From the NCBI RefSeq assembly GCF_015910535.1, contig NZ_JACBJG010000003.1, positions 394,143 to 458,142 of the forward strand: a DNA stretch of 64,000 nucleotides. Reading direction: 5' to 3'. Origin of the DNA: Saccharomonospora sp. NB11. Its GTDB lineage: Bacteria; Actinomycetota; Actinomycetes; Mycobacteriales; Pseudonocardiaceae. The translations under genes were made by a program, and so were the position numbers. A model generated the notes under the pieces. It saw nothing but the letters and a program-made list of their open reading frames with translations, searched no databases and had not been told where the DNA came from. Shown here one piece after another: positions 34,272 through 41,938 of the stretch (its first letter is position 1; the number at the start of each line of letters is the position of its first letter).

Positions 34272-34886
34272 TCAGTCCGGCTCGCCGTCGACAGGGCTCT
34301 GACGGCGTTCGCTGTCCAGCAGTTCGTCGACCGACGCGGCGCCCTGCGCGTAGCGGCGTGCGATCTCCGCGTTGAACGCGTCGACGACGGCCTGCACCTC
34401 GCGACGACGTTGGGAGACGGACTTCTCCTGCTCCCGGTAGCTCGCGAGGGCCTCGGACAGTCTGCCGTCCGACAACGAGGTGACGTCGGAGAGGTCGGCA
34501 TCCCCCACGAGTGCCTCCGCGCTGCGCCGGTACTCGCCCGCCCGTGACGGCTCCAGCTTCTGGTAGCGACCCGATCCGGTGGCCGGGCCGAGCGCGTTGT
34601 CGGCGAGGATCGCGGTGAGTTGGTCGACCACGCGGGTTTGGCCACCCGAGGCACGTCGCTGCTGCTCCGCCTTCACGATGTCGATGCGGGCGTGGAGCAG
34701 TCGCCGCAGGTAGGACAGGTCGGTCTCTTCTTGTGCCGCCTCGTTGCGGCGTTCCCGCAACGTCGACATCGGAAGGCCGCCGAGGTCTCGCGCGTAGTCG
34801 TCGGCCAGCACACGGTCGATCCGACGGCGGCCGCCGGGCCGGACTTCGATCACGGGGTCATCCTGCTCTACGACGACGGAATCCAC
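34272..34886 (-). CDS. rsiG: RsiG-like c-di-GMP-binding anti-sigma protein (variant motif)
   Basis: 204-residue helical protein resembling RsiG, the c-di-GMP-armed anti-sigma of sigma-WhiG in Streptomyces. RsiG binds c-di-GMP through two E-x3-S-x2-R-x3-Q-x3-D motifs on antiparallel helices. The second motif is exact here (E154, S158, R161, Q165, D169). The first reads E54, S58, R61, H65, D69, i.e. Gln replaced by His. The motifs are exactly 100 residues apart. An N-terminal IDRVLADDYARDLGGLPMSTLRERR region and coiled-coil helices complete the match. The GTG start at 34886 is 18 bp downstream of ygfZ. No whiG-like sigma gene lies in the window. Confidence 0.82.
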   Translation of the reverse strand: MDSVVVEQDDPVIEVRPGGRRRIDRVLADDYARDLGGLPMSTLRERRNEAAQEETDLSYLRRLLHARIDIVKAEQQRRASGGQTRVVDQLTAILADNALGPATGSGRYQKLEPSRAGEYRRSAEALVGDADLSDVTSLSDGRLSEALASYREQEKSVSQRRREVQAVVDAFNAEIARRYAQGAASVDELLDSERRQSPVDGEPD

Positions 34887-34904
34887 CAGTGGACGGGCGT
34901 ACTT

Positions 34905-36035
34905 TCAGCCACGTAGACGCTGTGCGGCTTCTCGGCCGGGAGCGGCGTGTTCGCGGGGGAGCGAGTCCGGGTCCACGGACGCCTGCACCACACGGTCGTC
35001 GGTGCCCGCCGTCAACTCCGCGTGCCACGGCGTGGAGCGCTTGAGCAGCGCCAGCGCGATGGGGCCGAGCTCGTGGTGCTGGGCCACGCTGCCGACCCGT
35101 CCCACCGTTCGGTCGCCGAGTCGGACGGGATCGCCCGTCTCCGGGTAGATCTCCTGGGAGCCGTCGAGGTGCAGCAGCACCATGTGCCGGGGCGGCCTGC
35201 CCACGTTGTGCACCTTGGCGACGGTCTCCTGCCCCCGGTAGCAGCCCTTCGCCACGTGGGCGGCGGAGCCGATCCAGTTCACCTCGTGCGGGATCGCGCG
35301 TTCGTCGGTGTCGACACCCAGCCTCGGCCGCCGCGACTCCACGCGCAGCGCGTCGAAGGCCCAGGAGCCCGTCGGCCGGGCTCCGGCGTCGGTGAGCCGG
35401 GTCCACCAGTCGTCCAGCTCGGCCCTGCGCACGAGCAGGTCCACACTCGACGGTCCGGGCCAGGGCATCCGGCGCGCCACGCCGCCGGAGAAGCGCGCGA
35501 CCGCGTACGGACGCTGCTCCAGCGCGATGTCGAACCGCTCCAGCATCGAGGGCACCTCGGGCCCCAGCAACGTCAACAGCGCCCACTCGTCCGTCGCGTC
35601 GGTGATCTCGACCTTCGACCAGAACTTCATGGCCTCGAAGTAGGCCAACAACGTCTGCTTGGCCTCACCTCTCGGCAGCGCCGAGGTGGCGGTGGCACCC
35701 GGGTCGGTGTCGAGGTAGACGACCTCGTCGACGTGGGCGAGCACCATGTGCGCGTCGATCCGCCCCTGGCTGTCGAGGACGAGCGCCTCGGTGCCCTCAC
35801 CGTCCGGGAGCTGGGTGACGTGCTGCGAGATCACCAGATGCAGCCACGACAGTCGTTCCTCGCCGGAGACGGTGATGATCTGCCGATGTGATCGGTCGAC
35901 GACGGCGACACCGCGGCTGGCGGTGCGCTGTTCGGCGAACGGGTCACCCCAGTGCCAGGGCACACCGGCCTCGGGAAGATCGTCGGGAGGTGCGACGGCG
36001 CCGGGACGCCTCAGCAGCGGAGACTCATACGCCAT
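34905..36035 (-). CDS. ygfZ: Folate-binding protein YgfZ (GcvT-like)
   Basis: 376-residue tetrahydrofolate-binding protein needed for repair or assembly of some iron-sulfur enzymes. The diagnostic motif KGCYRGQE is present (about residues 275-282). The N-terminal GcvT-like barrel includes VVDRSHRQIITVSGEERLSWLHLVISQHV. The ATG at 36035 is preferred over the frame extension to 36323 because it gives the conserved MAYESPLL N-terminus and leaves a 49-bp divergent promoter region with pabC. It matches Rv0811c by position and motif. It is probably co-transcribed with the rsiG-like and asparaginase genes. Confidence 0.93.
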   Translation of the reverse strand: MAYESPLLRRPGAVAPPDDLPEAGVPWHWGDPFAEQRTASRGVAVVDRSHRQIITVSGEERLSWLHLVISQHVTQLPDGEGTEALVLDSQGRIDAHMVLAHVDEVVYLDTDPGATATSALPRGEAKQTLLAYFEAMKFWSKVEITDATDEWALLTLLGPEVPSMLERFDIALEQRPYAVARFSGGVARRMPWPGPSSVDLLVRRAELDDWWTRLTDAGARPTGSWAFDALRVESRRPRLGVDTDERAIPHEVNWIGSAAHVAKGCYRGQETVAKVHNVGRPPRHMVLLHLDGSQEIYPETGDPVRLGDRTVGRVGSVAQHHELGPIALALLKRSTPWHAELTAGTDDRVVQASVDPDSLPREHAAPGREAAQRLRG

Positions 36036-36084
36036 ACCCCGATCGTAGGCTGGTTCGTCGATCCCGGGTGAGTACGGTGGTCCC

Positions 36085-36933
36085 ATGCGAGTTCTGGCCT
36101 TCCTCGACGGGACGCTCGGCGACCCCACGAAACCGTACGTCCGCGTGGACAACACGGGTGTGCTTCGGGGTGACGGGATCTTCGAGACCGTGCTCGTGGT
36201 CGACGGCAAGCCCCGGGAACTGGGCCCGCACCTCGACCGCCTGGCCCGGTCCGCGGCGATGCTCGACCTGCCCGAGCCCGACCTGCCCCTGTGGGAGCAG
36301 GCCGTCCAGCAGGTGATCGACAACTGGCAGGGCTCGTCGGAGATCGCCGTGAAGCTGGTCTACACCCGTGGTTCCGAGGGTGACCCCGACGTCGAGCCGT
36401 TCTGCTACGCGCTCGGCATGGACATCGACGACAAGATCCGTACCGCGCGCGCCGAGGGCATCGCGGTGGTGACGCTCGACCGGGGCTTCGGGCCGGAGAT
36501 CTCCCAGCGCGCTCCCTGGCTGCTGCTCGGTGCCAAGACGCTGTCGTACGCGGTCAACCTGGCCGCGCTGCGGGAGGCGGGCCGTCGCGGCGCCGACGAC
36601 GTGATCTTCACCGCCACGGACGGCTCGGTGCTGGAGGGACCGACGTCCACGGTGCTCGTGGCGAAGGGCCGCACCCTGTACACGCCGCCACCGACCGTCG
36701 GCATCCTGCCGGGCACCACGCAACGTGCCGTGTTCCGGGCTGCCGAGAACGCGGGCTGGACCGTGAAGATGGAGACCCTGCGGGCGGACGAGTTGGCCTC
36801 GGCCGACGGGGTGTTCCTCGCGTCGTCGGTGCGCAAGGTGACCCGGGTGCACACGCTCGACGGCACGCGGTTGCCCGACTCCACGGACATCCACAGCGAG
36901 CTGTGCGACGCCTACGAGAGCCAGTACGCCTAG
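36085..36933 (+). CDS. pabC: Class IV aminotransferase / aminodeoxychorismate lyase
   Basis: 282-residue PLP enzyme of fold-type IV. Likely role: release of p-aminobenzoate from aminodeoxychorismate for folate synthesis, which suits the divergent folate-binding ygfZ. Motifs: DNTGVLRGDGIFETVLVVDG (about residues 21-40), the PLP-Lys in EIAVKLVYTRGSEG (about 88-101), LSYAVNLAALREAGRRGADDVIF, GSVLEGPTSTVLV and LPGTTQRAV. A branched-chain or D-amino acid transaminase role cannot be excluded by sequence alone. The start is an ATG directly after the shared promoter region. The end is 3 bp from the convergent nitrobindin gene. Confidence 0.85.
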   Translation: MRVLAFLDGTLGDPTKPYVRVDNTGVLRGDGIFETVLVVDGKPRELGPHLDRLARSAAMLDLPEPDLPLWEQAVQQVIDNWQGSSEIAVKLVYTRGSEGDPDVEPFCYALGMDIDDKIRTARAEGIAVVTLDRGFGPEISQRAPWLLLGAKTLSYAVNLAALREAGRRGADDVIFTATDGSVLEGPTSTVLVAKGRTLYTPPPTVGILPGTTQRAVFRAAENAGWTVKMETLRADELASADGVFLASSVRKVTRVHTLDGTRLPDSTDIHSELCDAYESQYA

Positions 36934-36936
36934 CGG

Positions 36937-37548
36937 TCAGCCGACCACGCGCTGCAGCACCGCCGAGCAGTGGGGGGTCATCGGCTCGTTCACCATCGCG
37001 CGCTCCTCGACCCAGCCGAGGTCGCCGTTGATGAGGCCGTACAGCCGCTTGGCCGCGGTGACCTCCTTGGCGCTCGCGGTGCGCACCACGGCGTCGGTTC
37101 CGAGTTCCCAGGCCGTCTGGCTGCGCGGCTTGCCGTAGAAGATCTCGACGATGCCGGTGGAGTGGGCCAGCAGGAGTTCGATGGTGTCGTCCGGCTGGGG
37201 TCGCCACCAGCCGGTCTCACGGGCGGCGAGGCGAAGTACTTCGCCGTCGTCGTCCAGCAGCCATGTGCGGGACTCGTGGTGGAGGAACGGCCTGCCGTCG
37301 TGCGCGATGACGAGCTGTTGGGCGAACCGGTACGTGCGGTCGACCGTCGGGTAGCTCACCTCGCCCTCGCCCCGCCAGACCCCCACGAGGGGGAGCAGGG
37401 CCAGACAGGCGTCGTTCAGCTCGGCGCCTTGTCGCAGGTTCGCGGTGTCACCGGAGATGGGCAGGTCGTCGAACTGCGGCAGATTGCGGTGCGCCGTCTT
37501 CTCGGCGCGTTCCGCGGCAGCCCGAATAGCGTCGTCGCCGCTCGTCAT
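36937..37548 (-). CDS. Nitrobindin (FABP-like heme-binding protein)
   Basis: 203-residue beta-barrel protein of the nitrobindin/DUF1794 family, which binds ferric heme and can isomerise peroxynitrite. The barrel portion is visible as GVWRGEGEVSYPTV (the GxWxGxG signature, about residues 62-75), YRFAQQLVIAHDGRPFLHHESRTWL and ETGWWRPQPDD. The C-terminal TPHCSAVLQRV keeps the His expected to ligate heme. An N-terminal extension of about 55 residues is typical of the actinobacterial form. It is the counterpart of Rv0813c by position. It stands alone downstream of a small membrane ORF. Confidence 0.9.
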   Translation of the reverse strand: MTSGDDAIRAAAERAEKTAHRNLPQFDDLPISGDTANLRQGAELNDACLALLPLVGVWRGEGEVSYPTVDRTYRFAQQLVIAHDGRPFLHHESRTWLLDDDGEVLRLAARETGWWRPQPDDTIELLLAHSTGIVEIFYGKPRSQTAWELGTDAVVRTASAKEVTAAKRLYGLINGDLGWVEERAMVNEPMTPHCSAVLQRVVG

Positions 37549-37591
37549 GACGTCGTGGCTCGCTGAGTGTCGGTGTCGAAGTGGGCGTCGA

Positions 37592-37687
37592 TCAGTGGTC
37601 GGTGTACAGGCGGTACACCACGTACCCGCTGAACCAGATGGACGCGACGACGACCAACACCATCAGTGCCGTAAACAGAAACTCCAC
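37592..37687 (-). CDS. 31-residue membrane microprotein
   Basis: Short ORF of 31 codons beginning GTG at 37687. The peptide is one hydrophobic helix (FLFTALMVLVVVASIWFSGYVVY) with a charged start (ME) and end (RLYTDH). No clear Shine-Dalgarno is present, but TTATCC lies about 7 nt upstream, a possible -10 for a leaderless transcript. It follows the sseC terminator, so it has its own promoter, and sits 43 bp upstream of the nitrobindin start. The composition is far more hydrophobic than random GC-rich sequence. Function unknown. Confidence 0.5.
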   Translation of the reverse strand: MEFLFTALMVLVVVASIWFSGYVVYRLYTDH

Positions 37688-37751
37688 GGCCGAAGGATAA
37701 CCCGCGCCGGGCCCGCCGCACCGGCCCGGGCCTTGAGAGTCCTGACACAAC

Positions 37752-37789
37752 CGAGGCCGCCCCACCACGGCGGGTGAGGCGGCCTCGGA
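37752..37789 (-). terminator. Terminator hairpin after sseC
   Basis: CCGAGGCCGCC (37752-37762) and GGCGGCCTCGG (37779-37789) form a perfect 11-bp stem with a 16-nt loop, 25 bp past the sseC stop. It closes the sulfur operon. Confidence 0.8.
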
Positions 37790-37814
37790 GTCGACTCGGC
37801 AGCGGTTCGGCAGG

Positions 37815-38120
37815 TCAGGACACGGCGACGGCGACCCGGTGGATGCCGGGGCCGTCGACGTGCAACGCGGCCTCGCCCTTGCCGGAGCGGTGCAGCGCGC
37901 GCACCGTCCACGCACCGGGCGCGGCGTAGAAGCGGAAGTCACCCTGCGGGGACGCCTGCACCTCGCCGGCGAACTCGCCCGTCGCGTCGAGCAGCCGCAC
38001 GTACGCGCCGCCCAACGGGCCGTCCGTACCGATGACCGTGCCCGCGACGACCACCTGGCCGTTCGCGTCCGCGTCGGCCGGGGTGGCGGTCTGGGCGGGG
38101 GCTCCGCAACCGTCGCTCAT
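37815..38120 (-). CDS. sseC: SseC-like DUF1416 protein
   Basis: 101-residue protein of the DUF1416 family, associated with thiosulfate sulfurtransferase in actinobacteria. It is a transthyretin-like beta-sandwich, from the VVVAGTVIGTDGPLGGAYVRLLDATGEFAGEV (position about 25-55) and GDFRFYAAPGAWTVRALH strands. A single Cys lies in MSDGCGAP near the N-terminus. The ATG overlaps the cysA2 stop (ATGA), so it is translated with the sulfurtransferase. Exact role unknown; position and partner suggest sulfur transfer. Confidence 0.9.
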   Translation of the reverse strand: MSDGCGAPAQTATPADADANGQVVVAGTVIGTDGPLGGAYVRLLDATGEFAGEVQASPQGDFRFYAAPGAWTVRALHRSGKGEAALHVDGPGIHRVAVAVS

Positions 38121-38959
38121 CGCTGTCCTTCTCCCGTCTCCACCGGAACGCCGACCAGCGAGCCGTACTCGGTCCACGAGCCGTCGTAGTTCTTCACGTC
38201 CTGCAGCCCGAGCAGCTCACGCAGCGCGAACCACGTGTGGCTGGAACGCTCGCCGATGCGGCAGTAGGCGATGGTGGGCTTCGTCGTGTCGAGCCCCGCG
38301 TCGCGGTAGAGCTGCTCCAGCTCCTCGTTCGACTTGAAGGTGCCGTCCTCGTTCGCGGCCTTCGACCACGGCACGTTGATGGCGGTGGGGATGTGGCCGG
38401 CCCGCTGAGCCGCCTCCTGCGGCAGGTGTGCCGGGGCCACGAGCTTGCCCGCGTACTCGTCGGGCGAGCGGACGTCCACGAGGTTCTTCGCGTTGATGGC
38501 CTCGACGACCTCGTCGCGGAACGCGCGCAGCGAGTGGTCCTGCTCCGAGGCCTTGTAGTCGGTGCTCTCCCGGGTCACCGCGTCGGTGGAGAGCGGGCGG
38601 CCGTCGAGCTCCCACTTCTTGCGGCCACCGTCGAGCAGCTTCACCGGGCCGTGCCCGTACAGCTTGAAGTACCAGTAGGCGTAGGCGGCGAACCAGTTGT
38701 TGTTGCCGCCGTAGAGGACGACGAGGTCGTCGTTGGCGATGCCCTTGGAGGACAGCAGCTTCTCGAAGCCCTCGCGGTCGACGAAGTCGCGCCGCACGGG
38801 GTCCTGCAGCTCGGTCTTCCAGTCGATCTTCACCGCACCCGGGATGTGGCCGCCGTCGTATGCGGTGGTGTCCTCGTCGACCTCGACGAACACGACACCC
38901 GGGGTGTTCAGGTTCTCCTCGGCCCATTCGGTGGTGACCAGCACGTCTTCACGGCTCAT
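38117..38959 (-). CDS. cysA2: Thiosulfate sulfurtransferase
   Basis: 280-residue double-rhodanese protein transferring sulfane sulfur from thiosulfate to cyanide or thiols. The inactive N-terminal domain contains VEVDEDTTAYDGGHIPGAVK and GGNNNWFAAYAYWYFKLYGHG. The catalytic C-terminal domain has LVDVRSPDEYAG and the active-site loop CRIGERS with the nucleophilic Cys (about residue 232). Block after block closely matches remembered M. tuberculosis CysA2. The ATG at 38959 is chosen for that match; an ATG seven codons upstream (38980) is the alternative. It lies in the leader-DUF4395-cysA2-sseC operon, presumably tuned by cysteine. Confidence 0.95.
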   Translation of the reverse strand: MSREDVLVTTEWAEENLNTPGVVFVEVDEDTTAYDGGHIPGAVKIDWKTELQDPVRRDFVDREGFEKLLSSKGIANDDLVVLYGGNNNWFAAYAYWYFKLYGHGPVKLLDGGRKKWELDGRPLSTDAVTRESTDYKASEQDHSLRAFRDEVVEAINAKNLVDVRSPDEYAGKLVAPAHLPQEAAQRAGHIPTAINVPWSKAANEDGTFKSNEELEQLYRDAGLDTTKPTIAYCRIGERSSHTWFALRELLGLQDVKNYDGSWTEYGSLVGVPVETGEGQR

Positions 38960-39025
38960 GGCGGCACTCACTTTCTTCATCGGTGAAAAAGGGCAACGAC
39001 CAGGCTGCTGGGGTGTGGTTGTGGT

Positions 39026-39460
39026 TCAGGCGCGCTTGGTTCGTGGTGTGACCCGCTGCAGCAGCAGATACACCTCGCAGCCCAGACAGAAGTCGAATAC
39101 CGCGTTGAGGAACGCGGCGAGCAGCGCGAACGCGGTGGCCACCAGCGCGAGACCGGTCAGGCCGGTCACGTACCCGACGGTGCCCACGAGGGCGAACCCG
39201 AGGCCGACGGCCTGGGCGAACCGCAGCGGCGCGACCGACTCCCGCTCGGTGGTGGGCTTCAGCCGTGGTGCGACGAGTGCGCGGTAGAGCGCCGAATACG
39301 GTGTCGCCGACGGCCCGCGGAAGGCGCCGAGTGCGAACACCACGGTCTGCGCCGCGAGCAGCGGCCACCAGTCGGTGAGGAGGACCACCGCGAGGACGAC
39401 CGTGGTGACCGCGGCCGCGAACCGAGGGCCACGTGGGTCCACGGATGCTCCGGCGGACAT
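39026..39460 (-). CDS. DUF4395 integral membrane protein
   Basis: 144-residue membrane protein with four hydrophobic segments in two hairpins: FAAAVTTVVLAVVLL, PLLAAQTVVFALGAF, AVGLGFALVGTVGYVTGL and LALVATAFALLAAFLNAVF. The family-typical C-terminal motif DFCLGCEVYLLL carries a CxxC-like Cys pair at the membrane edge. DUF4395 proteins accompany sulfurtransferase and thioredoxin genes in actinobacteria, so a role in sulfur or redox transport is inferred. It starts at an ATG directly next to the leader-peptide stop (TGACATG), so translation is probably coupled to the leader ORF. Confidence 0.88.
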   Translation of the reverse strand: MSAGASVDPRGPRFAAAVTTVVLAVVLLTDWWPLLAAQTVVFALGAFRGPSATPYSALYRALVAPRLKPTTERESVAPLRFAQAVGLGFALVGTVGYVTGLTGLALVATAFALLAAFLNAVFDFCLGCEVYLLLQRVTPRTKRA

Positions 39461-39461
39461 G

Positions 39462-39584
39462 TCACCTCCGAGACGTCGATCGCTGGCTGTGCGCGGCGCG
39501 GGACGTGGGACACAGGCTGCTCCGCACGCGGCACAGATCGACGGCGCGCCGTTTCGTCAGCAGGTAGCGGGGCAGCCTGGTCAC
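39462..39584 (-). CDS. Leaderless cysteine-containing regulatory leader peptide
   Basis: 40-codon ORF (GTG at 39584 to TGA at 39464-39462). It reads MTRLPRYLLTKRRAVDLCRV at residues 1-20, with a second Cys in SSLCPTS (Cys18 and Cys25). This matches the conserved actinobacterial leader peptides placed before sulfur-assimilation genes; in mycobacteria similar leaderless Cys-rich short ORFs upstream of cysA2 act as cysteine-responsive attenuators. The -10 TACGCT (39596-39591) lies 6 nt before GTG, so the mRNA should start at the start codon. The stop is 1 nt from the DUF4395 ATG. It has no similarity to any enzyme and is likely regulatory. Confidence 0.85.
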   Translation of the reverse strand: MTRLPRYLLTKRRAVDLCRVRSSLCPTSRAAHSQRSTSRR

Positions 39585-39590
39585 GCACCG

Positions 39591-39596
39591 AGCGTA
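39591..39596 (-). promoter_or_regulatory. -10 element of the leader/cysA2 operon
   Basis: TACGCT on the minus strand, 6 nt upstream of the leader GTG, in the short gap after the thioredoxin-like gene. It is the only plausible promoter feature for the operon. Confidence 0.6.
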
Positions 39597-39625
39597 CCCA
39601 GCTCACACACTCTCGGGAACGACGT

Positions 39626-40063
39626 TCACTCTGTGAGACGCGTGTGCGGGGCCAGGGCGGTGCGGACCGAGTCCAGGGTGGGAACGCCGCTGATGCGCAG
39701 CAGTTCGGTGCCTTCGGGGGCGTAGGCGATCGTGGTGGGAGTGCGCAGCACCCGCAGCGACTGCGCTACCTCCGGCCGGTCGGTGACGTCGAGGTCGACG
39801 TGGGTGACGCCCTCGGTGGTGTCGGCGAACCGCGTCAGGACGGCACGCGCGTGCCGACACGGCCCGCAGAAGGTGGTCGACAGTTGGACCAGGGTGATCG
39901 CGTGCGGGTCGAGAGCGTCGGCGACGGCGCTCGGCAGTGCGGACGACGCGTTCGACGGTGTGGTCGACATGGCGCGGCGGATCCTCCCGTTGCGCAGGGA
40001 CAGCAGCGTGCCGGTGAGCACGCCCACGACGAGCGTGCCCACGAGCACCCACAGGCCGGTCAT
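39626..40063 (-). CDS. Membrane-anchored thioredoxin-like protein (ThiX-like)
   Basis: 145-residue redox protein. An N-terminal membrane anchor (about residues 2-22, LWVLVGTLVVGVLTGTLL) is followed by a basic stop and a thioredoxin fold. The active site is CGPC (Cys66/Cys69 in TTFCGPCRHA), and the cis-Pro loop is in LRTPTTIAY. The Trp usually preceding CGPC is Phe here. The gene order lmeA-this gene-sulfur operon agrees with Rv0817c-Rv0816c(thiX)-Rv0815c. It is 10 bp downstream of lmeA and likely shares its transcript, while the sulfur operon starts from its own promoter. Confidence 0.88.
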   Translation of the reverse strand: MTGLWVLVGTLVVGVLTGTLLSLRNGRIRRAMSTTPSNASSALPSAVADALDPHAITLVQLSTTFCGPCRHARAVLTRFADTTEGVTHVDLDVTDRPEVAQSLRVLRTPTTIAYAPEGTELLRISGVPTLDSVRTALAPHTRLTE

Positions 40064-40073
40064 CGCCGCACCG

Positions 40074-40886
40074 TCAGCCGCCGAAGGCGGTGGACACGCC
40101 CGAGAACGTGACGTTCTCGGCCTCGCCGTGCAGGGTGAGGGAGCCCGACTCGACCCGGATCGCGGTCGGCGTCACCGTGAACGGCATCTCGCCCGCGTTG
40201 ATGTCGGCCTCGAAGTGCGGGAGCAGGGCTTGCTGCACCTCGGGAGGCACGACGGTCGTCTCCTGGTCGTTGCCGAACTGCAGCCGGTGCGGCGTGATGC
40301 GGATCGTCGTGCCGTCCAGCTCGATCATGGCGAAGGCGAAGATCTCGATGCGCTCGCCGGCGACGTCGGCCTTGCCCGACAGGCGCACCCCTGCCGTGGA
40401 CTCGTCCGAGTCCTCCTCGACCTGGGCCTCCTGCTCCTCGTCGACGCCCTCTCCGTGGAGCACGTACGCCTTCGAGGACGGCTCGATGCGCAGGTCGTCG
40501 ATGTTCGTGAGCGGGGCGACCCTGGCGATGTCGCTGGCCTTCAGCGTGATCTCGCCCGCGAGGCGACCGATCTCGATGTTGTCGACGTTGCCCGCCGTGA
40601 GGTCCGACATGGGGGCCGTGACGTCGTAGAGGTCGGCGCGCACGGAGACGTCCTGCAACTCCTGCACGCGCACGCCGTCGGCGCTGATGTTGATGTGATC
40701 GTATTCGCCGGACAACGCCTGGGTGACAAACGGGAAACCGTGAATGGTGACAGCCGGGTCATGCGTGAGATCGAGTTGTTCGCGGGCCTTCTGCGACACG
40801 GTGTGTTCGGCGAAGGTGGCGGCGGCGAAGTCGGCGCCCACGAGGAGTCCCACGAGCACGACCAGCACGATCACGAGGCGCTTCAT
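40074..40886 (-). CDS. lmeA: LmeA-like DUF2993 envelope protein
   Basis: 270-residue exported protein related to LmeA (Rv0817c), a periplasmic factor for mannan elongation in mycobacterial lipomannan. The N-terminal signal/anchor is MKRLVIVLVVLVGLLVGADFAAA. The DUF2993 domain follows with LDLTHDPAVTIHGFPFVTQALSGEYDHINISADGV (position about 43-78) and later strands (TVTPTAIRVESGSLTLHGEAENV). The ATG at 40886 has AAGGAG 10 nt upstream and starts the signal peptide; a GTG at 40949 is less likely. An acidic insert (VDEEQEAQVEEDSDES) is unusual. It is divergent from glnR. Confidence 0.85.
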   Translation of the reverse strand: MKRLVIVLVVLVGLLVGADFAAATFAEHTVSQKAREQLDLTHDPAVTIHGFPFVTQALSGEYDHINISADGVRVQELQDVSVRADLYDVTAPMSDLTAGNVDNIEIGRLAGEITLKASDIARVAPLTNIDDLRIEPSSKAYVLHGEGVDEEQEAQVEEDSDESTAGVRLSGKADVAGERIEIFAFAMIELDGTTIRITPHRLQFGNDQETTVVPPEVQQALLPHFEADINAGEMPFTVTPTAIRVESGSLTLHGEAENVTFSGVSTAFGG

Positions 40887-41100
40887 CCGGCGTCGGCTCC
40901 TTGTCCCGTCCGGCTGCGTCCTGTCGGTTACCGCGGTGTTCACAACCACATCCGTTCTGTTAATTCCGTGTTTCAGCGGCCCCGATTTGGTGTGACCCCG
41001 GTTCCAGAACTGCTGTGGCCGCCGGACCCGGCACTATTCTCGACCGAACCGGGACCCCGTTTCGGTGTCCATGGAAAGCATGACGTGCGAGGTGGTGGCG

Positions 41101-41823
41101 ATGAGCCTGGACCTGTTGATGCTGACCCCTGAACAGCGAGCCATCTCCGTCCTCCCCGCACTGGACTTGCTGCCGCATACGGTACGGGTGCGCGCTCCGG
41201 AGGTCACCGCCATCCTGGACGCGGGGCACTGTGACGTCATCGTCCTCGACGCCCGCAGCGACCTGGCGTCGGCCAAGAGCCTCTGCCGACTGCTCAAGGG
41301 GTCCGGTGAGTCGACCACCCCGGTGCTCACGGTCGTGGGCGAGGGCGGGCTCGTGGCCGTGAACTCCGACTGGCGCACCGACGACATTGTGCTCCCCAAC
41401 GCCGGGCCCGCCGAGCTGGACGCCCGATTGAGGCTGGTCGCCACCCGCGAGGGCACCCAGGACGAGCCCGAGGGGGAGCTCCGGGTGGGCGATCTCGTGA
41501 TCGACGAGGTCACCTACACGGCTCGGCTGCGCAAGCGGACCCTCGAACTGACGTACAAGGAGTTCGAACTCCTCAAGTACCTCGCCCAGCACGCCGGTCG
41601 CGTCTTCACCAGGGCGCAACTGCTGCAGGAGGTGTGGGGCTACGACTTCTTCGGTGGCACGCGCACCGTGGACGTGCACGTGCGACGGCTGCGGGCCAAG
41701 CTCGGTCCGGAGCACGAGCAGCTCATCGGCACCGTGCGCAACGTCGGCTACAAGTTCGAACGCCCCGGCAAGCCGGTCGCCGAGGGGGCGACCCCCGACA
41801 CCCGGGAACTCACCTCGCGCTGA
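41101..41823 (+). CDS. glnR: GlnR-type orphan response regulator
   Basis: 240-residue OmpR-family regulator controlling nitrogen metabolism genes in actinomycetes. The receiver-like domain (about 1-115) has an Asp in [11 protein letters not shown] but lacks the acidic pair and the Lys of a phosphorylatable receiver, as in known GlnR. The winged-helix domain (about 130-225) is canonical: [52 protein letters not shown] (position about 150-205). The ATG at 41101 gives the MSLDLLMLT start of the family. TATTCT at 41035 is a possible -10. A perfect intrinsic terminator follows, so it is monocistronic. Confidence 0.93.
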   Translation: MSLDLLMLTPEQRAISVLPALDLLPHTVRVRAPEVTAILDAGHCDVIVLDARSDLASAKSLCRLLKGSGESTTPVLTVVGEGGLVAVNSDWRTDDIVLPNAGPAELDARLRLVATREGTQDEPEGELRVGDLVIDEVTYTARLRKRTLELTYKEFELLKYLAQHAGRVFTRAQLLQEVWGYDFFGGTRTVDVHVRRLRAKLGPEHEQLIGTVRNVGYKFERPGKPVAEGATPDTRELTSR

Positions 41824-41854
41824 GTCTCGGGCTCTGCTTCGACGTCATGAGGCC

Positions 41855-41889
41855 GCCATCCCGCCTTCGGGCGGGGTGGCGTTCTTTTT
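41855..41889 (+). terminator. Intrinsic terminator of glnR
   Basis: GCCATCCCGCC, a TTCG tetraloop and GGCGGGGTGGC form an 11-bp stem (one G-U pair) at 41855-41880. It is followed by a T-rich tract GTTCTTTTT. It is the strongest intrinsic terminator in the window. Confidence 0.93.
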
Positions 41890-41894
41890 CGGGT

Positions 41895-41917
41895 ACTAGG
41901 TAGCGAGCCTACTTAGT
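41895..41917. promoter_or_regulatory. Candidate PadR operator
   Basis: ACTAGGTAG (41895-41903) and CTACTTAGT (41909-41917) are inverted with one mismatch and a 5-bp spacer, 21 bp upstream of the PadR gene start. Position and AT-richness suit autoregulation of the PadR-ABC operon. Confidence 0.6.
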
Positions 41918-41938
41918 CTGCTGTTACCGTTCGCCCCT

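Noticed and set aside
39259..39606. 115-codon minus-strand frame overlapping the leader peptide
   Set aside because: It overlaps the DUF4395 gene out of frame; the leader ORF frame matches known Cys leaders with a -10 at the right spacing.
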